In this document: positions 27,298-35,883 of the stretch, piece by piece
How the letters are laid out: each line of letters starts with the position of its first letter
Numbering within the stretch: the first letter of the stretch is position 1
Translations under genes and position numbers: made by a program
Assembly (NCBI GenBank): GCA_002071445.1
Contig: MWFE01000065.1
Coordinates: forward strand, 1 to 64,000
DNA length: 64,000 nucleotides
Source: Bacteroidetes bacterium ADurb.Bin008
GTDB lineage: Bacteria > Bacteroidota > Bacteroidia > Bacteroidales > Tenuifilaceae
Reading direction: 5' to 3'
The notes under the pieces: model-generated
The model's database searches: none
Seen by the model: only the letters and a program-made list of their open reading frames with translations
Told to the model about the DNA's origin: nothing

Positions 27298-27448
27298 CCT
27301 AATTTTACATGCAGATGTTCGTTTAGCGAAAACATCATTTTGATATTTCGTATTATTGATGTAGGTTTGATGAGAATAATGCGGTTTTCTTTTCGCCAAA
27401 TGGCAATGGCTGTGAGGTTTACCATTTTTTCAAAACTATTAGAGCACC

Positions 27449-28552
27449 GTGAATAAACTTGCCCGATATATCATCATAGCAACAGGATTGGCCATTGTGG
27501 TCTTCCTCCTGTGGTATTTCATCAATATTGTGGCGTTCATCCTGGTATCGGCCGTTCTGTCGCTTATCGGGAAGCCCATTGTTGACCTGTTAATCCGCAT
27601 AAGAATAAGGCAATGGCATTTGCCAAGGTCGTTGGCTGCTGCAGCCGCACTTATCGTTCTTTGGGCGCTATTCCTTCTCTTTTTCAGGGTAATGATACCA
27701 TTGGTTATCAGCCAAATCAACGAGTTGAATACCGTGAACGTTCCGAATTTGATTGAGAACTTTAAAGATCCCATTGACAAAATTGACAGGTTTATCCAGA
27801 ACTATCTCCCCGCCTCGGTTCAGGATTTTTCCTTTCACGATTTTTTTGTTGAACGAATCTCCACGGTGATTAACGTTGAAATTGTTACCCGCATCTTCAG
27901 CTCCACCGCTAATCTCATTGGAAATGTGGTGATTGCAACATTTTCCATCTCTTTCATCACCTTCTTTTTCATGAAGGATGAGGGGCTGTTTTTTGAGGGT
28001 GTAACCATGCTTTTTCCCGAGAAGTATGAGCAGAACATTAAGCGGGCTCTGACCAGCATCAACAAACTCCTTCGCAGGTACTTTATAGGAATAGTTTTTC
28101 AGAGCACAGCCATAATGATTTTAGATACAATTGGGTTTATGATTGTGGGGATATCATTCCAAACGGCTCTGGTCATAGGGCTGTTCTGCGGCATACTCAA
28201 CGTAATTCCCTACGTTGGGCCAATTATTGGTGCCCTGCTGGGCATTGTCATAGGCGTTGCTACCAACCTGAATCTTGATTTTTCCACAGGAATAATCCCG
28301 CTTATGATATACATGGGCATCGTATTTATCATTGTTAAGCTCATTGATGACTTCTTTTTCCAACCCTTCATTTTTTCCAACAGCGTGTATGCACACCCAT
28401 TGGAAATATTCATTGTGCTGCTTATAGCGGGCAGCCTTGGAGGAGTATTGGGCATGCTTTTGGCCATTCCGGGCTACACAATCATCAGGGTATTTGCCAA
28501 GGAGTTTTTGAATAATTTCAGGGTGGTGCAGAAATTAACCCAGAAAATATAG
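27449..28552 (+). CDS. AI-2E family transporter (TqsA/PerM type)
   Basis: A polytopic membrane protein of 367 residues with about eight membrane segments. It has the family plan: three N-terminal helices, a soluble stretch (IDKIDRFIQNYLPASVQDF), and a C-terminal part with GLFCGILNVIPYVGPIIGAL and SNSVYAHPLEIFIVLLIAGS, the two hallmark sequences. Members export small molecules such as AI-2 or exchange Na+/H+; the real substrate here is unknown. The start is GTG, the first possible start after an in-frame TAG. Confidence 0.92.
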   Translation: MNKLARYIIIATGLAIVVFLLWYFINIVAFILVSAVLSLIGKPIVDLLIRIRIRQWHLPRSLAAAAALIVLWALFLLFFRVMIPLVISQINELNTVNVPNLIENFKDPIDKIDRFIQNYLPASVQDFSFHDFFVERISTVINVEIVTRIFSSTANLIGNVVIATFSISFITFFFMKDEGLFFEGVTMLFPEKYEQNIKRALTSINKLLRRYFIGIVFQSTAIMILDTIGFMIVGISFQTALVIGLFCGILNVIPYVGPIIGALLGIVIGVATNLNLDFSTGIIPLMIYMGIVFIIVKLIDDFFFQPFIFSNSVYAHPLEIFIVLLIAGSLGGVLGMLLAIPGYTIIRVFAKEFLNNFRVVQKLTQKI

Positions 28553-28601
28553 CTGAGTTTACTATGCAATTACTATATTTACACACCGAAAGAATATTAC
28601 C

Positions 28602-29516
28602 ATGTTCAAATATTTTGCTCCCCTTATTCTTTGCCTGACGTTGATTAGCGAACTTGCTACGGGTCAGGATGAACAAATTTTTTCGTACAGGTTTTTGGAA
28701 ACCGACAACCCGCAAGGCAAGTCGGTGGTGGCATTCACATCACTTGCCCCGGCAGCAGCCACAGGGCACTCGTGGAATTTCGGTCAGGGTGGTGCCACTT
28801 CATCCTCTGAAAATCCCACCTTTGAATACGACATATCCCTTACTTCGCTTTTCACTGTCACCCACAGCTACACACTCAACGGCGAAACGGTCTCGCAGGA
28901 GGTCGAGATTCAGGTCAATCCGGCATATTTCATGGTTTTCCCCGAAAATGTATTGGGAAATCTGGCATCGCTAAAAAGGATTATTCGCAGTGCGTTTATG
29001 ATTGAAAAGAACGACACTTCACTGTTGGGGAACATGCGATTCGAGTGGACATTCAACGGTTTTACCCCCAGCAATTACTCTTTTCAGAATGCTTCCTATT
29101 TCGATTACCCCAACGTTTACCATACCTTTAGCGATGGCGGCAAGTATCTGGTTTCCCTTAAGGTGCACCACATTAGCAATGTGGCCAATACGGCCGAGTA
29201 CTCCGATACCATTACCGTTGAGCCTACTTTCGGAGCCGATAAGCTCAATTTCGAAAACATTCCCAATGTCATCACGCCCAATGGCGATAGCATAAACGAC
29301 TATTTCGAGGTTGTAACCAGCGGTACAAGCCGCCTTTCGTTTAAGGTCTTCACCCGTTCGGGACAGCTGGTTTACCAGCACGAGGCCAACGTGGTGAAAT
29401 GGGATGGAAAAAATTACTACGGAAAGGATTTACCCGAGGGCATTTACTATTTCATCCTCGATGACTTAGACGGAAAGTATAACTCTGCCAAGGGTTTCTT
29501 TTACATCTATCGGTAA
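28602..29516 (+). CDS. secreted protein with gliding-motility/T9SS type B C-terminal domain
   Basis: 304 residues with a signal peptide ending near ATGQ. The centre (about 30-210) holds PKD-like Ig domains (SLAPAAATGHSWNFGQGG; TFSDGGKYLVSLKVH). The C terminus from about residue 222 is the type B sorting domain: NVITPNGDSINDYFEV, FKVFTRSGQLVYQ, WDGKNYYGKDLPEGIYYFI. This domain directs export by the type IX secretion system in Bacteroidota. The extracellular role is unknown. TATATTTA, close to the -7 consensus, lies 20 bases before the ATG, so it may have its own promoter. Confidence 0.88.
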   Translation: MFKYFAPLILCLTLISELATGQDEQIFSYRFLETDNPQGKSVVAFTSLAPAAATGHSWNFGQGGATSSSENPTFEYDISLTSLFTVTHSYTLNGETVSQEVEIQVNPAYFMVFPENVLGNLASLKRIIRSAFMIEKNDTSLLGNMRFEWTFNGFTPSNYSFQNASYFDYPNVYHTFSDGGKYLVSLKVHHISNVANTAEYSDTITVEPTFGADKLNFENIPNVITPNGDSINDYFEVVTSGTSRLSFKVFTRSGQLVYQHEANVVKWDGKNYYGKDLPEGIYYFILDDLDGKYNSAKGFFYIYR

Positions 29517-29571
29517 AGGATTTTTCCCATAACTATCCTTCTCACTTTTTTGCTCCTTTCGCCGGAAAGCG

Positions 29572-30258
29572 TTAATGGTAACTTTCGGGCATTCCCTGGT
29601 ATTTCATCACCAGCTCAGGCTTACCGCAGAACACAAAGCTGTGGTTCATATGGTCCCTTTCGTCCAGGCTTATCCGCCTGAATACATCGGCCCAGCTATC
29701 CACGTCGGCATACTGTTTTACCAGTGGGTTGGTCACTTTCTGCTCCTCCCACTGAGGATTATCGTTCACCAGCTTGGCATACACCAGCTCAGCATGGTTT
29801 TCGAACTCCGCATTGAAGAGGAAAGCCCTCTTTTGGCTTATACAAGCCATAAGCCTTGATATGACGATGTATGTAAATACAACGAAAAAGACAACCACCG
29901 GATTCAGGTACCACCTATCCCTGATGCCATCCTCCTTCATCTTCTCGTGAATGACCAAAAGGTGCATATACTCATTGTCCTGAGCCTCGCGCCCCCAGTC
30001 GATTACCCGCTGATACCCCCGAACCCTCTCCAAATTCCTGAATCTTCGGGTTAATTTCAGGTAATGGCGAATCTCCCATACCCTGTATGGTATGCTGGCA
30101 AGGATTTCCAGCAGTTTAGCCTTGGAAAGATCATCCTTCTTCCCTGCCACTAAATCCATCCCAAAGAAGAAAAGCTTGGCCATTGCGCTATACTTATATC
30201 GGGGAGTTGCCAATGTTGCGCTGTGCTCCTTTTTCAGGTCTATCGTTGCTTTTGTCAT
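29572..30258 (-). CDS. alternative-oxidase-like di-iron membrane protein
   Basis: 228 residues that match the alternative quinol oxidase (AOX) plan. Helix 1 reads LLEILASIP (Glu51), aligning with LLETVA-V-P of AOX. Helix 2 reads EAQDNEYMHLL (Glu96, His99), the E-x-x-H of NERMH. After a hydrophobic membrane-associated stretch (121-139) comes NAEFENHAELVY (Glu151/153/157), and finally LDERDHMNH (Glu200, His203). All six di-iron ligands are thus present in order. AOX oxidises quinol and reduces O2 to water without pumping protons. The start is ATG; a TTG nine bases upstream is less likely. Distant from plant AOX, so the reaction is inferred. Confidence 0.75.
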   Translation of the reverse strand: MTKATIDLKKEHSATLATPRYKYSAMAKLFFFGMDLVAGKKDDLSKAKLLEILASIPYRVWEIRHYLKLTRRFRNLERVRGYQRVIDWGREAQDNEYMHLLVIHEKMKEDGIRDRWYLNPVVVFFVVFTYIVISRLMACISQKRAFLFNAEFENHAELVYAKLVNDNPQWEEQKVTNPLVKQYADVDSWADVFRRISLDERDHMNHSFVFCGKPELVMKYQGMPESYH

Positions 30259-30410
30259 CGTATGCAATTATGTAGATTTAATACTTTTTTGCCGATGCGA
30301 AAATAGACAATAAACGGATATAACCAATAGGTTTAGAGAGGCCAACACACTATTTATCAGTTAGCATTTATTCCATATTCGAACCAACGTCAAAAAATTG
30401 TGATAAAATA

Positions 30411-30442
30411 TTTGGAAAATGTTACCTAATTAGATAACTTTG
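30411..30442 (+). promoter_or_regulatory. complete promoter of the HigBA pair
   Basis: TTTG (30411-30414), 20 bases, then TAACTTTG (30435-30442): both elements fit the Bacteroidota consensus exactly. Transcription would start near 30449. Confidence 0.7.
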
Positions 30443-30494
30443 CAGCATTGAAGAAAAATTTATTAGGAACATTTTCTACTACAAGAATTACTAC

Positions 30495-30803
30495 TTGGTT
30501 TTCTTTAATAAACTTAAACCAGAAGTCAGGAAGAAGTTCAACTGGACATTGAAGTTGATAGCAACTCAGAAAAGAGTTCCCACTAAGTTTTTCAGACATA
30601 TTGAAGGAACCACAGAAATTTATGAGGTTCGCGTTGAAGTCGGAAGTGATATTTACAGGGTTTTCAGTTTCTTTGATAAAGGACAATTGGTGATACTTGT
30701 AAATGGATTTCAGAAGAAAACGCAGAAAACTCCTAGAAAAGAGATTGAATTAGCAGAGATACTGAAAAAACAATACTTCGATGAAAAAGAAAGCAAGCAA
30801 TAA
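30495..30803 (+). CDS. higB: HigB-type toxin of a type II toxin-antitoxin pair
   Basis: A RelE/HigB-fold mRNA interferase. The conserved core is KFNWTLKLIATQKRVPTKF, HIEGTTEIYEVRVEVGSDIY, RVFSFFDKGQLVILVNGFQK and KKTQKTPRKEIE, with the basic residues used to cleave mRNA on the ribosome. The family normally begins with a strand of the type ..IFYY..YF, and here IFYYKNYYL is encoded just upstream of the TTG listed as start. The open frame runs from 30438 with no ATG, GTG or TTG before that strand, so initiation at an ATT (30447 or 30462) or a lost start is possible. It overlaps the antitoxin gene by 23 bases. AT-rich, probably acquired. Confidence 0.85.
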   Translation: MVFFNKLKPEVRKKFNWTLKLIATQKRVPTKFFRHIEGTTEIYEVRVEVGSDIYRVFSFFDKGQLVILVNGFQKKTQKTPRKEIELAEILKKQYFDEKESKQ

Positions 30804-31092
30804 TCTTACTTCGTTTGCAGATCACTTAGACGAGCAATACGGAAAGAGAGGAACAGAGGAGCGTGAAAGGTTTGAGGAAGGATTTGAGGCTTTCAGGCTT
30901 GGCGTAATGCTTCAAGAATTGCGCAAAGAAAAAGGATTGACCCAAGAGCAGCTCGCAAAAAAATGTGGAACCACAAAAACGTATATCTCTAGAATTGAGA
31001 ATAACGCATCTGACATTAGGCTTTCCACGCTAATGAGAATTATAAGCGAAGGACTTGGCGGACATCTTCGGGTGAACGTCGATATGAAATAA
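30781..31092 (+). CDS. higA: HigA-type XRE antitoxin
   Basis: The antitoxin and autorepressor of the pair, 103 residues. A helical N-terminal part precedes a Cro/C1-type helix-turn-helix: LQELRKEKGLTQEQLAKKCG then TTKTYISRIENNASDIRLST. The C terminus GLGGHLRVNVDMK is a short tail. Toxin-first gene order and the overlap of the two genes are typical of HigBA. It probably represses the promoter at 30411-30442. Confidence 0.93.
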   Translation: MKKKASNNLTSFADHLDEQYGKRGTEERERFEEGFEAFRLGVMLQELRKEKGLTQEQLAKKCGTTKTYISRIENNASDIRLSTLMRIISEGLGGHLRVNVDMK

Positions 31093-31140
31093 AGGCACAA
31101 TGGCTTACAGCGGGATTATCCTTTTTATGACAGAGATAGG

Positions 31141-31236
31141 TTTAAAAAGTTGGCTACTTTTTGCTAATTTTATATCAGGTCAGCTAATTTGAAGTTCCAA
31201 TCCCCCAAACAAAACAAACACACGGAAGATTATTTT
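31141..31236 (+). repeat. intergenic repeat, copy B
   Basis: Aligns along its length with 15754-15848 (shared blocks AGTTGGC, CTTT, TAATTTG, CAAACAA-ACAAAC, CGGA). It begins 49 bases after the HigA stop. The inverted-repeat left arm seen with copy A is not recognisable here. Confidence 0.5.
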
Positions 31237-31278
31237 ATCGGAAGCTAAAATGATTATGTCAATTCGCAAGGATTAGCA

Positions 31279-32355
31279 TTACCCTTTGCGGATGCCGCTA
31301 AATGACCATCTGAAGCTGAAGAAATTGGAATATCGCGATAAGCCTACGCTTCCCACATTGGTCAAAGCGTAATCAACCGCAATACCTTTAAATTTGATGC
31401 CAAGGCCGATATTGGGCTGAATGACCAAAGCAGTTTTATCATCGAACTCCTTAATTTTCTGGAGGTTATTAACACCTCCCCTGACAAATAATAGGTTTTT
31501 GTAACCCAATTCGATACCCAATCGGGGTTCAATACTGGCCAATCTGGATGCAATGGGGGTGTTGCGCTTACCATCAAAGTAGAAAACTCCGTTGAATTCG
31601 GCCAGCAGCGTTACCTCATCGGAAAGGCTGAATGTTCGTGCTACCCCGGCCGACATCTGCGGGAGGGTTATCTCAAGGCTATTGTCGGGAGCCCTGTTGA
31701 ACGTGCTGTCGCCTACGGTTATCTCCAGCTCATCGTTGTTGAAACTCCAAATGTTAAGAGTAGTGGTGATATCGCGTATATTAGCGCCGAACAACCAGTC
31801 GTTCAGCCTGTAGGTGGCTGCAGCATCAATTCCAAACCCCCAGGCATTGGCAAATTTGCCCACGTTGCGGTAGATAATCTTGGCGTTACCGCCAACAGAG
31901 AGCCCTTCAACGGGCAACCTGCGAGCATAGGACAGCAGGAATGCGTAATCGGCCACGGAGAACAACTTCAGCCTGTCGTAGTTGAAATTGCCATCGGCAT
32001 CCATCAGGTCGATGGTATTAGGAATGTCATCAACGCCGAAGCGTATGATATTGATAGCCAAAGCCGACAGGGTGTCGGGGCGATGGGCGAAGCCCAGATG
32101 GTTGTAACCTGCCATTCCGGCAAAGTAGTTGGCATGCATCCCCCCTACTTCATACCTCTTGGACATCCCTGTTAGCCCTGCAGGGTTCCAGTATGCTGCC
32201 TCAAGCCCTGAGCATGCGGCTACCCCGGTATTGCCCATGGCAAGCCAACGGGCACCTACACCGATATTCAAAAAATCGTTGCTATACTTTGCCGTTTGTG
32301 CATAGGCAAAGAGTTGAAGGAGAGAAAAACAGAAAAACAGGGCAACTTTCCTCAT
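31279..32355 (-). CDS. PorV/PorQ family outer membrane beta-barrel protein
   Basis: 358 residues with a signal peptide ending AYAQ and a C-terminal beta-barrel closing FFSFRWSFSG. The N-terminal signature is typical of the PorV/PorQ (UPF0164) group: FLNIGVGARWLAMGNTGVA, then LEAAYWNPAGL. PorV shuttles type IX secretion cargo to the surface and PorQ also takes part; which of the two roles applies is not clear. A type-B-sorted cargo protein is encoded about 2 kb away, consistent with a working type IX system, though the core Por/Spr genes are not in this window. Confidence 0.85.
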   Translation of the reverse strand: MRKVALFFCFSLLQLFAYAQTAKYSNDFLNIGVGARWLAMGNTGVAACSGLEAAYWNPAGLTGMSKRYEVGGMHANYFAGMAGYNHLGFAHRPDTLSALAINIIRFGVDDIPNTIDLMDADGNFNYDRLKLFSVADYAFLLSYARRLPVEGLSVGGNAKIIYRNVGKFANAWGFGIDAAATYRLNDWLFGANIRDITTTLNIWSFNNDELEITVGDSTFNRAPDNSLEITLPQMSAGVARTFSLSDEVTLLAEFNGVFYFDGKRNTPIASRLASIEPRLGIELGYKNLLFVRGGVNNLQKIKEFDDKTALVIQPNIGLGIKFKGIAVDYALTNVGSVGLSRYSNFFSFRWSFSGIRKG

Positions 32356-32454
32356 GGCTTCTGATTATTCAAAGGCGAAAACCCACTATTGCTTTAGAAA
32401 CATACGTAAATCAATTTAGCTTTACTTTCCACAGGGTTTTACGCTCAAATAACT

Positions 32455-32462
32455 TACTTTTG
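32455..32462 (+). promoter_or_regulatory. -7 box upstream of pssA
   Basis: TACTTTTG matches TAnnTTTG and ends 28 bases before the pssA ATG. No exact TTTG -33 box at standard spacing. Just beyond it, CAAAAATA (32464-32471) is a -7 match on the opposite strand, facing the PorV/PorQ gene. Confidence 0.5.
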
Positions 32463-32490
32463 TCAAAAATATTGCACCAAGCCAAAAAAT

Positions 32491-33225
32491 ATGACCACTC
32501 CCAATCCCATTAAGCACACCCCCAACATTATCACCCTGGCCAACCTGCTGGCCGGCTGCTTATCAATAGTATCGGCTTTTGAGGGCAACCTGCTTCTGGC
32601 CGGGTACCTCATACTGCTGGCGGCCATCTTCGACTACTTCGACGGGTTTACGGCACGTCTGCTCAAGGCATACTCGCCCCTGGGCAAGGAGTTGGACTCG
32701 CTTGCAGATTTGGTGAGTTTTGGGGTAGCCCCATCAGTGCTGCTGTTTCACTTGCTTAGGGATTCACTCAATATTCCCGCTACCGAAGGGTTAACCGCCG
32801 GGCACACCCTGCTGGTCATTCCCTTTACCGTGGCCATTTTTTCGGCTCTCCGATTGGCAAAATTCAATATCGATACACGGCAAACCGTGTCGTTCATCGG
32901 GCTTCCCACCCCGGCCAATGCCATGTTCATCGTCGGGCTAATCCTTGGTTTGGACAGCCCCTTCGCAAAGTGGTTCCAAATTGTTACCTCTTCGCCCACG
33001 GCCATCATTGCGTTGTCGTTGGTGCTATCGGCACTGTTGGTTGCGCCCATTCCCATGTTCTCCCTCAAGGTTAAATCGCTCAACATTAAGCAGATGTGGC
33101 GACAACACCTGCTCATAGCGCTATCCCTGCTCTCCATTTTTATCCTTGGCAGGGCTTCGCTGACCCCGATAATACTGCTGTATATCCTGATTTCCATTGT
33201 GGGTCTGATTTTTAAAGAAGAGTAG
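32491..33225 (+). CDS. pssA: CDP-diacylglycerol-serine O-phosphatidyltransferase
   Basis: Makes phosphatidylserine from CDP-diacylglycerol and serine, supplying Psd. 244 residues with about seven to eight membrane segments. The CDP-alcohol phosphatidyltransferase motif is complete: DYFDGFTARLLKAYSPLGKE followed by LDSLADLVSFG, with the Asp residues that bind two metals. The motif is preceded by NIITLANLLAGC, typical of PssA rather than PgsA. It starts a plus-strand run (pssA, HD protein, Ppx/GppA) with gaps of under ten bases. Confidence 0.95.
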   Translation: MTTPNPIKHTPNIITLANLLAGCLSIVSAFEGNLLLAGYLILLAAIFDYFDGFTARLLKAYSPLGKELDSLADLVSFGVAPSVLLFHLLRDSLNIPATEGLTAGHTLLVIPFTVAIFSALRLAKFNIDTRQTVSFIGLPTPANAMFIVGLILGLDSPFAKWFQIVTSSPTAIIALSLVLSALLVAPIPMFSLKVKSLNIKQMWRQHLLIALSLLSIFILGRASLTPIILLYILISIVGLIFKEE

Positions 33226-33229
33226 CATC

Positions 33230-33907
33230 GTGAACATCAATCCCATCGTTGAGAAGGCTGTCAATCTGGCAAAAGCGTACCACTCATCAGACACCACCGG
33301 ACACGACTGGTGGCATGTGTACCGTGTTTGGAGACTGGCTAAATACATAGCCCTGCACGAGGGTGCAGATATGCCAACCGTAGAACTGGCAGCGCTGTTT
33401 CACGACATGGACGACTACAAGATTACCGGTGTGCACAATAATAGCCTTGCCAATGCTCGTGAAGCCCTCAAAGAACTGCATGTTGACAACCTAACCGCCC
33501 AAAGGGTAATCCGTGTAATTGAGGAGGTTTCGTTCAGGGGTGCGGGAGTGGATACAACACCGTCGTCGCCGGAAGCATGCGTGGTGCAGGATGCCGACAG
33601 GCTCGATGCCATTGGGGCTATTGGCATTGCAAGAGCATTCGCCTACGGCGGTGCCAACAGCAGGGAAATGCATATACCTCAGGAGAAGCCCCAACTGCAT
33701 AAATCATTCGATGAGTATAAAAGTGCCACAGGCAGCACCATTAACCATTTCTACGAAAAATTGATTTTGCTGAAAGACCGCCTTAATACCAATACCGCAA
33801 AAGCGCTGGCTACAGGCCGTCACGAGTTCCTGCTGGAGTTCCTGAATCGGTTTTTGGAGGAGTGGGAATTGAAGGATATTGATAACCCCGTCCGTGGGAA
33901 AAAATGA
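33230..33907 (+). CDS. HD-domain phosphohydrolase (YedJ-like)
   Basis: 225 residues, cytosolic. The HD metal-binding residues are visible: GHDWWHVYRVW, LFHDMDDYK with the paired His-Asp, and VVQDADRLDAIGAIGIARAF with the last Asp. This order matches E. coli YedJ-type HD hydrolases, whose natural substrate is uncertain (probably a nucleotide or phosphate ester). The start is GTG, four bases after the pssA stop, and the next gene follows after nine bases, so it is expressed with both. Confidence 0.88.
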   Translation: MNINPIVEKAVNLAKAYHSSDTTGHDWWHVYRVWRLAKYIALHEGADMPTVELAALFHDMDDYKITGVHNNSLANAREALKELHVDNLTAQRVIRVIEEVSFRGAGVDTTPSSPEACVVQDADRLDAIGAIGIARAFAYGGANSREMHIPQEKPQLHKSFDEYKSATGSTINHFYEKLILLKDRLNTNTAKALATGRHEFLLEFLNRFLEEWELKDIDNPVRGKK

Positions 33908-33916
33908 TATTGTAAA

Positions 33917-34840
33917 ATGCGAAAGGTAGCAGTTATCGACTTGGGAACAAATATTTTCCACCTTGTGGTTGCCGCCGTTAACGACGACGGAACTTTTCAA
34001 ATAACCCATAGTGAAAAACTCCCGGTTAAGCTGGGCGAGGGAGGAATTACCCAGGGTGTTATTACACCTGAGGCGATTGATCGTGGTATGGGTGCCATTG
34101 GCGAACTCATGCGAACCGCACTGCTGCACGGAAGCCATGAGCTTTTTGCCTTTGCCACATCGGCCATTCGCAACGCCTCCAACGGGGATGCGTTTGTGAG
34201 CGAGGTTAAAAATCTTTTCGGCATTGACGCAAAGATTATCACGGGTGATGAAGAGGCAGAGCTAATTTACTTTGGCATTCGACTGGCAGCACCTCTTAAC
34301 GAGCAGAACGTTCTGATGGTCGATATTGGCGGTGGCAGCAACGAGATTATCATTGGCAACAGCCAACAGCTGCTGTGGAAACGCAGCTACAACCTTGGCG
34401 TTGCACGCCTAGTGCATATGTTCAATCCCTCCGACCCCATCGAACCCTTTGAAATTGCCCAGATTGAACGCTACATCGAGAACGAACTTTCGGATTTGAT
34501 TGACCCCGTGGCCAAATACAAACCAACAGCAATCATAGGTAGTTCGGGGTCGTTCGACACCTATCGGAGCGTTCTCACCCTAAGCAGGGCCATGGAAGAC
34601 AGCTCTGCACTCAGTGCAAACATTCCCATTGATGAATATATTAAGTTGCACAACTACCTGTTGACCACTACGGCAAAGCAACGCTATGCCATTCCGGGCA
34701 TGGAACCCGTTAGGGTTGAGTTCATTGTATCGGCGTCAATTTTCACCCATTTTCTTATAAAAAATTTTGGGATAAAAAGTATGATGCAATCATCGTACTC
34801 GCTGAAAGAGGGCGCATTGTGGAAGTTGGTTAACAGCTAA
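33917..34840 (+). CDS. Ppx/GppA family phosphatase
   Basis: 307 residues of the actin-like ASKHA fold, covering the two N-terminal domains of exopolyphosphatase/guanosine pentaphosphatase. The phosphate loops are VAVIDLGTNIFHLVV and VDIGGGSNEIII; FATSAIRNASNG and GDEEAELIYFGI are further family marks. The C-terminal HD-like domain of E. coli Ppx is absent, as in many short members. Either polyphosphate or pppGpp may be the substrate; the sequence does not decide. Third gene of the pssA run. Confidence 0.92.
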   Translation: MRKVAVIDLGTNIFHLVVAAVNDDGTFQITHSEKLPVKLGEGGITQGVITPEAIDRGMGAIGELMRTALLHGSHELFAFATSAIRNASNGDAFVSEVKNLFGIDAKIITGDEEAELIYFGIRLAAPLNEQNVLMVDIGGGSNEIIIGNSQQLLWKRSYNLGVARLVHMFNPSDPIEPFEIAQIERYIENELSDLIDPVAKYKPTAIIGSSGSFDTYRSVLTLSRAMEDSSALSANIPIDEYIKLHNYLLTTTAKQRYAIPGMEPVRVEFIVSASIFTHFLIKNFGIKSMMQSSYSLKEGALWKLVNS

Positions 34841-34875
34841 ACCATTCAAGGGAGTCGACATCAAAAGCAAAACTC

Positions 34876-35832
34876 ATGCTTTTTGATGCTTTTCCTATGA
34901 TCAGTGATTTTATTGCCTCTCACAAAGGAGAGTTTTCTGCCTTGCTAACGGCATTCTTTTGGACATTCAGCGCAATAGCCTTCGAGTTTGCGGGTAAAAA
35001 GATTGGTTCGCTCTCGGTGAACATCTTCAGGTTAATGGTTGCTTTCATTCTCCTCTCCCTCTACTCATGGATTGTACGTGGCGTCATCTTCCCCACCGAT
35101 GCCAGCGTTCACAACTGGATTTGGCTCTCGCTTTCAGGATTGGTAGGATTCGTTTTGGGCGATTTGTGTTTGTTTCAGGCTTACGTGGTAGTTGGTGCAC
35201 GCATTTCCATGCTAATCATGGCATTGGCTCCGCTCATCGCAGCGATTTTTGGTTGGGCATGGCTGGGCGAAGTGGTCACGCCAAAACAGGCCATGGCCAT
35301 GGTGATTACATTCCTTGGCATCGCCGTGGTGATACTCCGAAGAGAAGATGTCAACCCCAATGATGTCAACGGCAACGGAAGGCGAAAGGTGAAATTCTCA
35401 TACCCTGCTTGGGGCATACTGCTGGCTCTTGGCGGTGCCGTAGGACAAGGCGGAGGGCTTGTGCTCAGCAAGTACGGCATGGCCGACTACGACGTTTTCT
35501 CCTCAGTTCAAATAAGGGCAGTGGCAGGGCTTGTGGGCTTTTCGCTTATTTTTACCATGTTCAACAGGTGGGGCAATCTACGCAAAGCCCTGCAGAATTC
35601 AAAAGCCATGGGTCGTCTGGCCATCGGTGCTTTTTTTGGGCCGTTCATGGGGGTTTCAGCCTCACTTTGGGCAGTGCGATTTACCACCACCGGCGTGGCC
35701 TCAGCAATAATTTCCATCGTCCCTGTGCTGATAATTCCCTTCTCGATTCTCTTTATGCACGAGAAGTTCAAACCCAGGGATTTGGTGGGTGCCGTAATAG
35801 CCATTACGGGGGTTGTGGTCTTTTTCCTTTAA
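34876..35832 (+). CDS. EamA/DMT family transporter
   Basis: A drug/metabolite-type transporter of 318 residues with ten predicted membrane segments in two EamA repeats. The first ends with ALAPLIAAIFGWAWLGEVVT and the second with SIVPVLIIPFSILFMHEKFK, the typical repeat ends with an acidic residue. A loop of basic and Asn residues (about 157-172) separates the repeats. Substrate unknown. Another ATG eight codons in could also be the start. It lies 35 bases after the Ppx/GppA gene and may be in the same transcript. Confidence 0.92.
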   Translation: MLFDAFPMISDFIASHKGEFSALLTAFFWTFSAIAFEFAGKKIGSLSVNIFRLMVAFILLSLYSWIVRGVIFPTDASVHNWIWLSLSGLVGFVLGDLCLFQAYVVVGARISMLIMALAPLIAAIFGWAWLGEVVTPKQAMAMVITFLGIAVVILRREDVNPNDVNGNGRRKVKFSYPAWGILLALGGAVGQGGGLVLSKYGMADYDVFSSVQIRAVAGLVGFSLIFTMFNRWGNLRKALQNSKAMGRLAIGAFFGPFMGVSASLWAVRFTTTGVASAIISIVPVLIIPFSILFMHEKFKPRDLVGAVIAITGVVVFFL

Positions 35833-35883
35833 CCTTTTTTCTCCATTTTTTCCATTTTAAACGAACAATCGGCCAGTTAAAAG

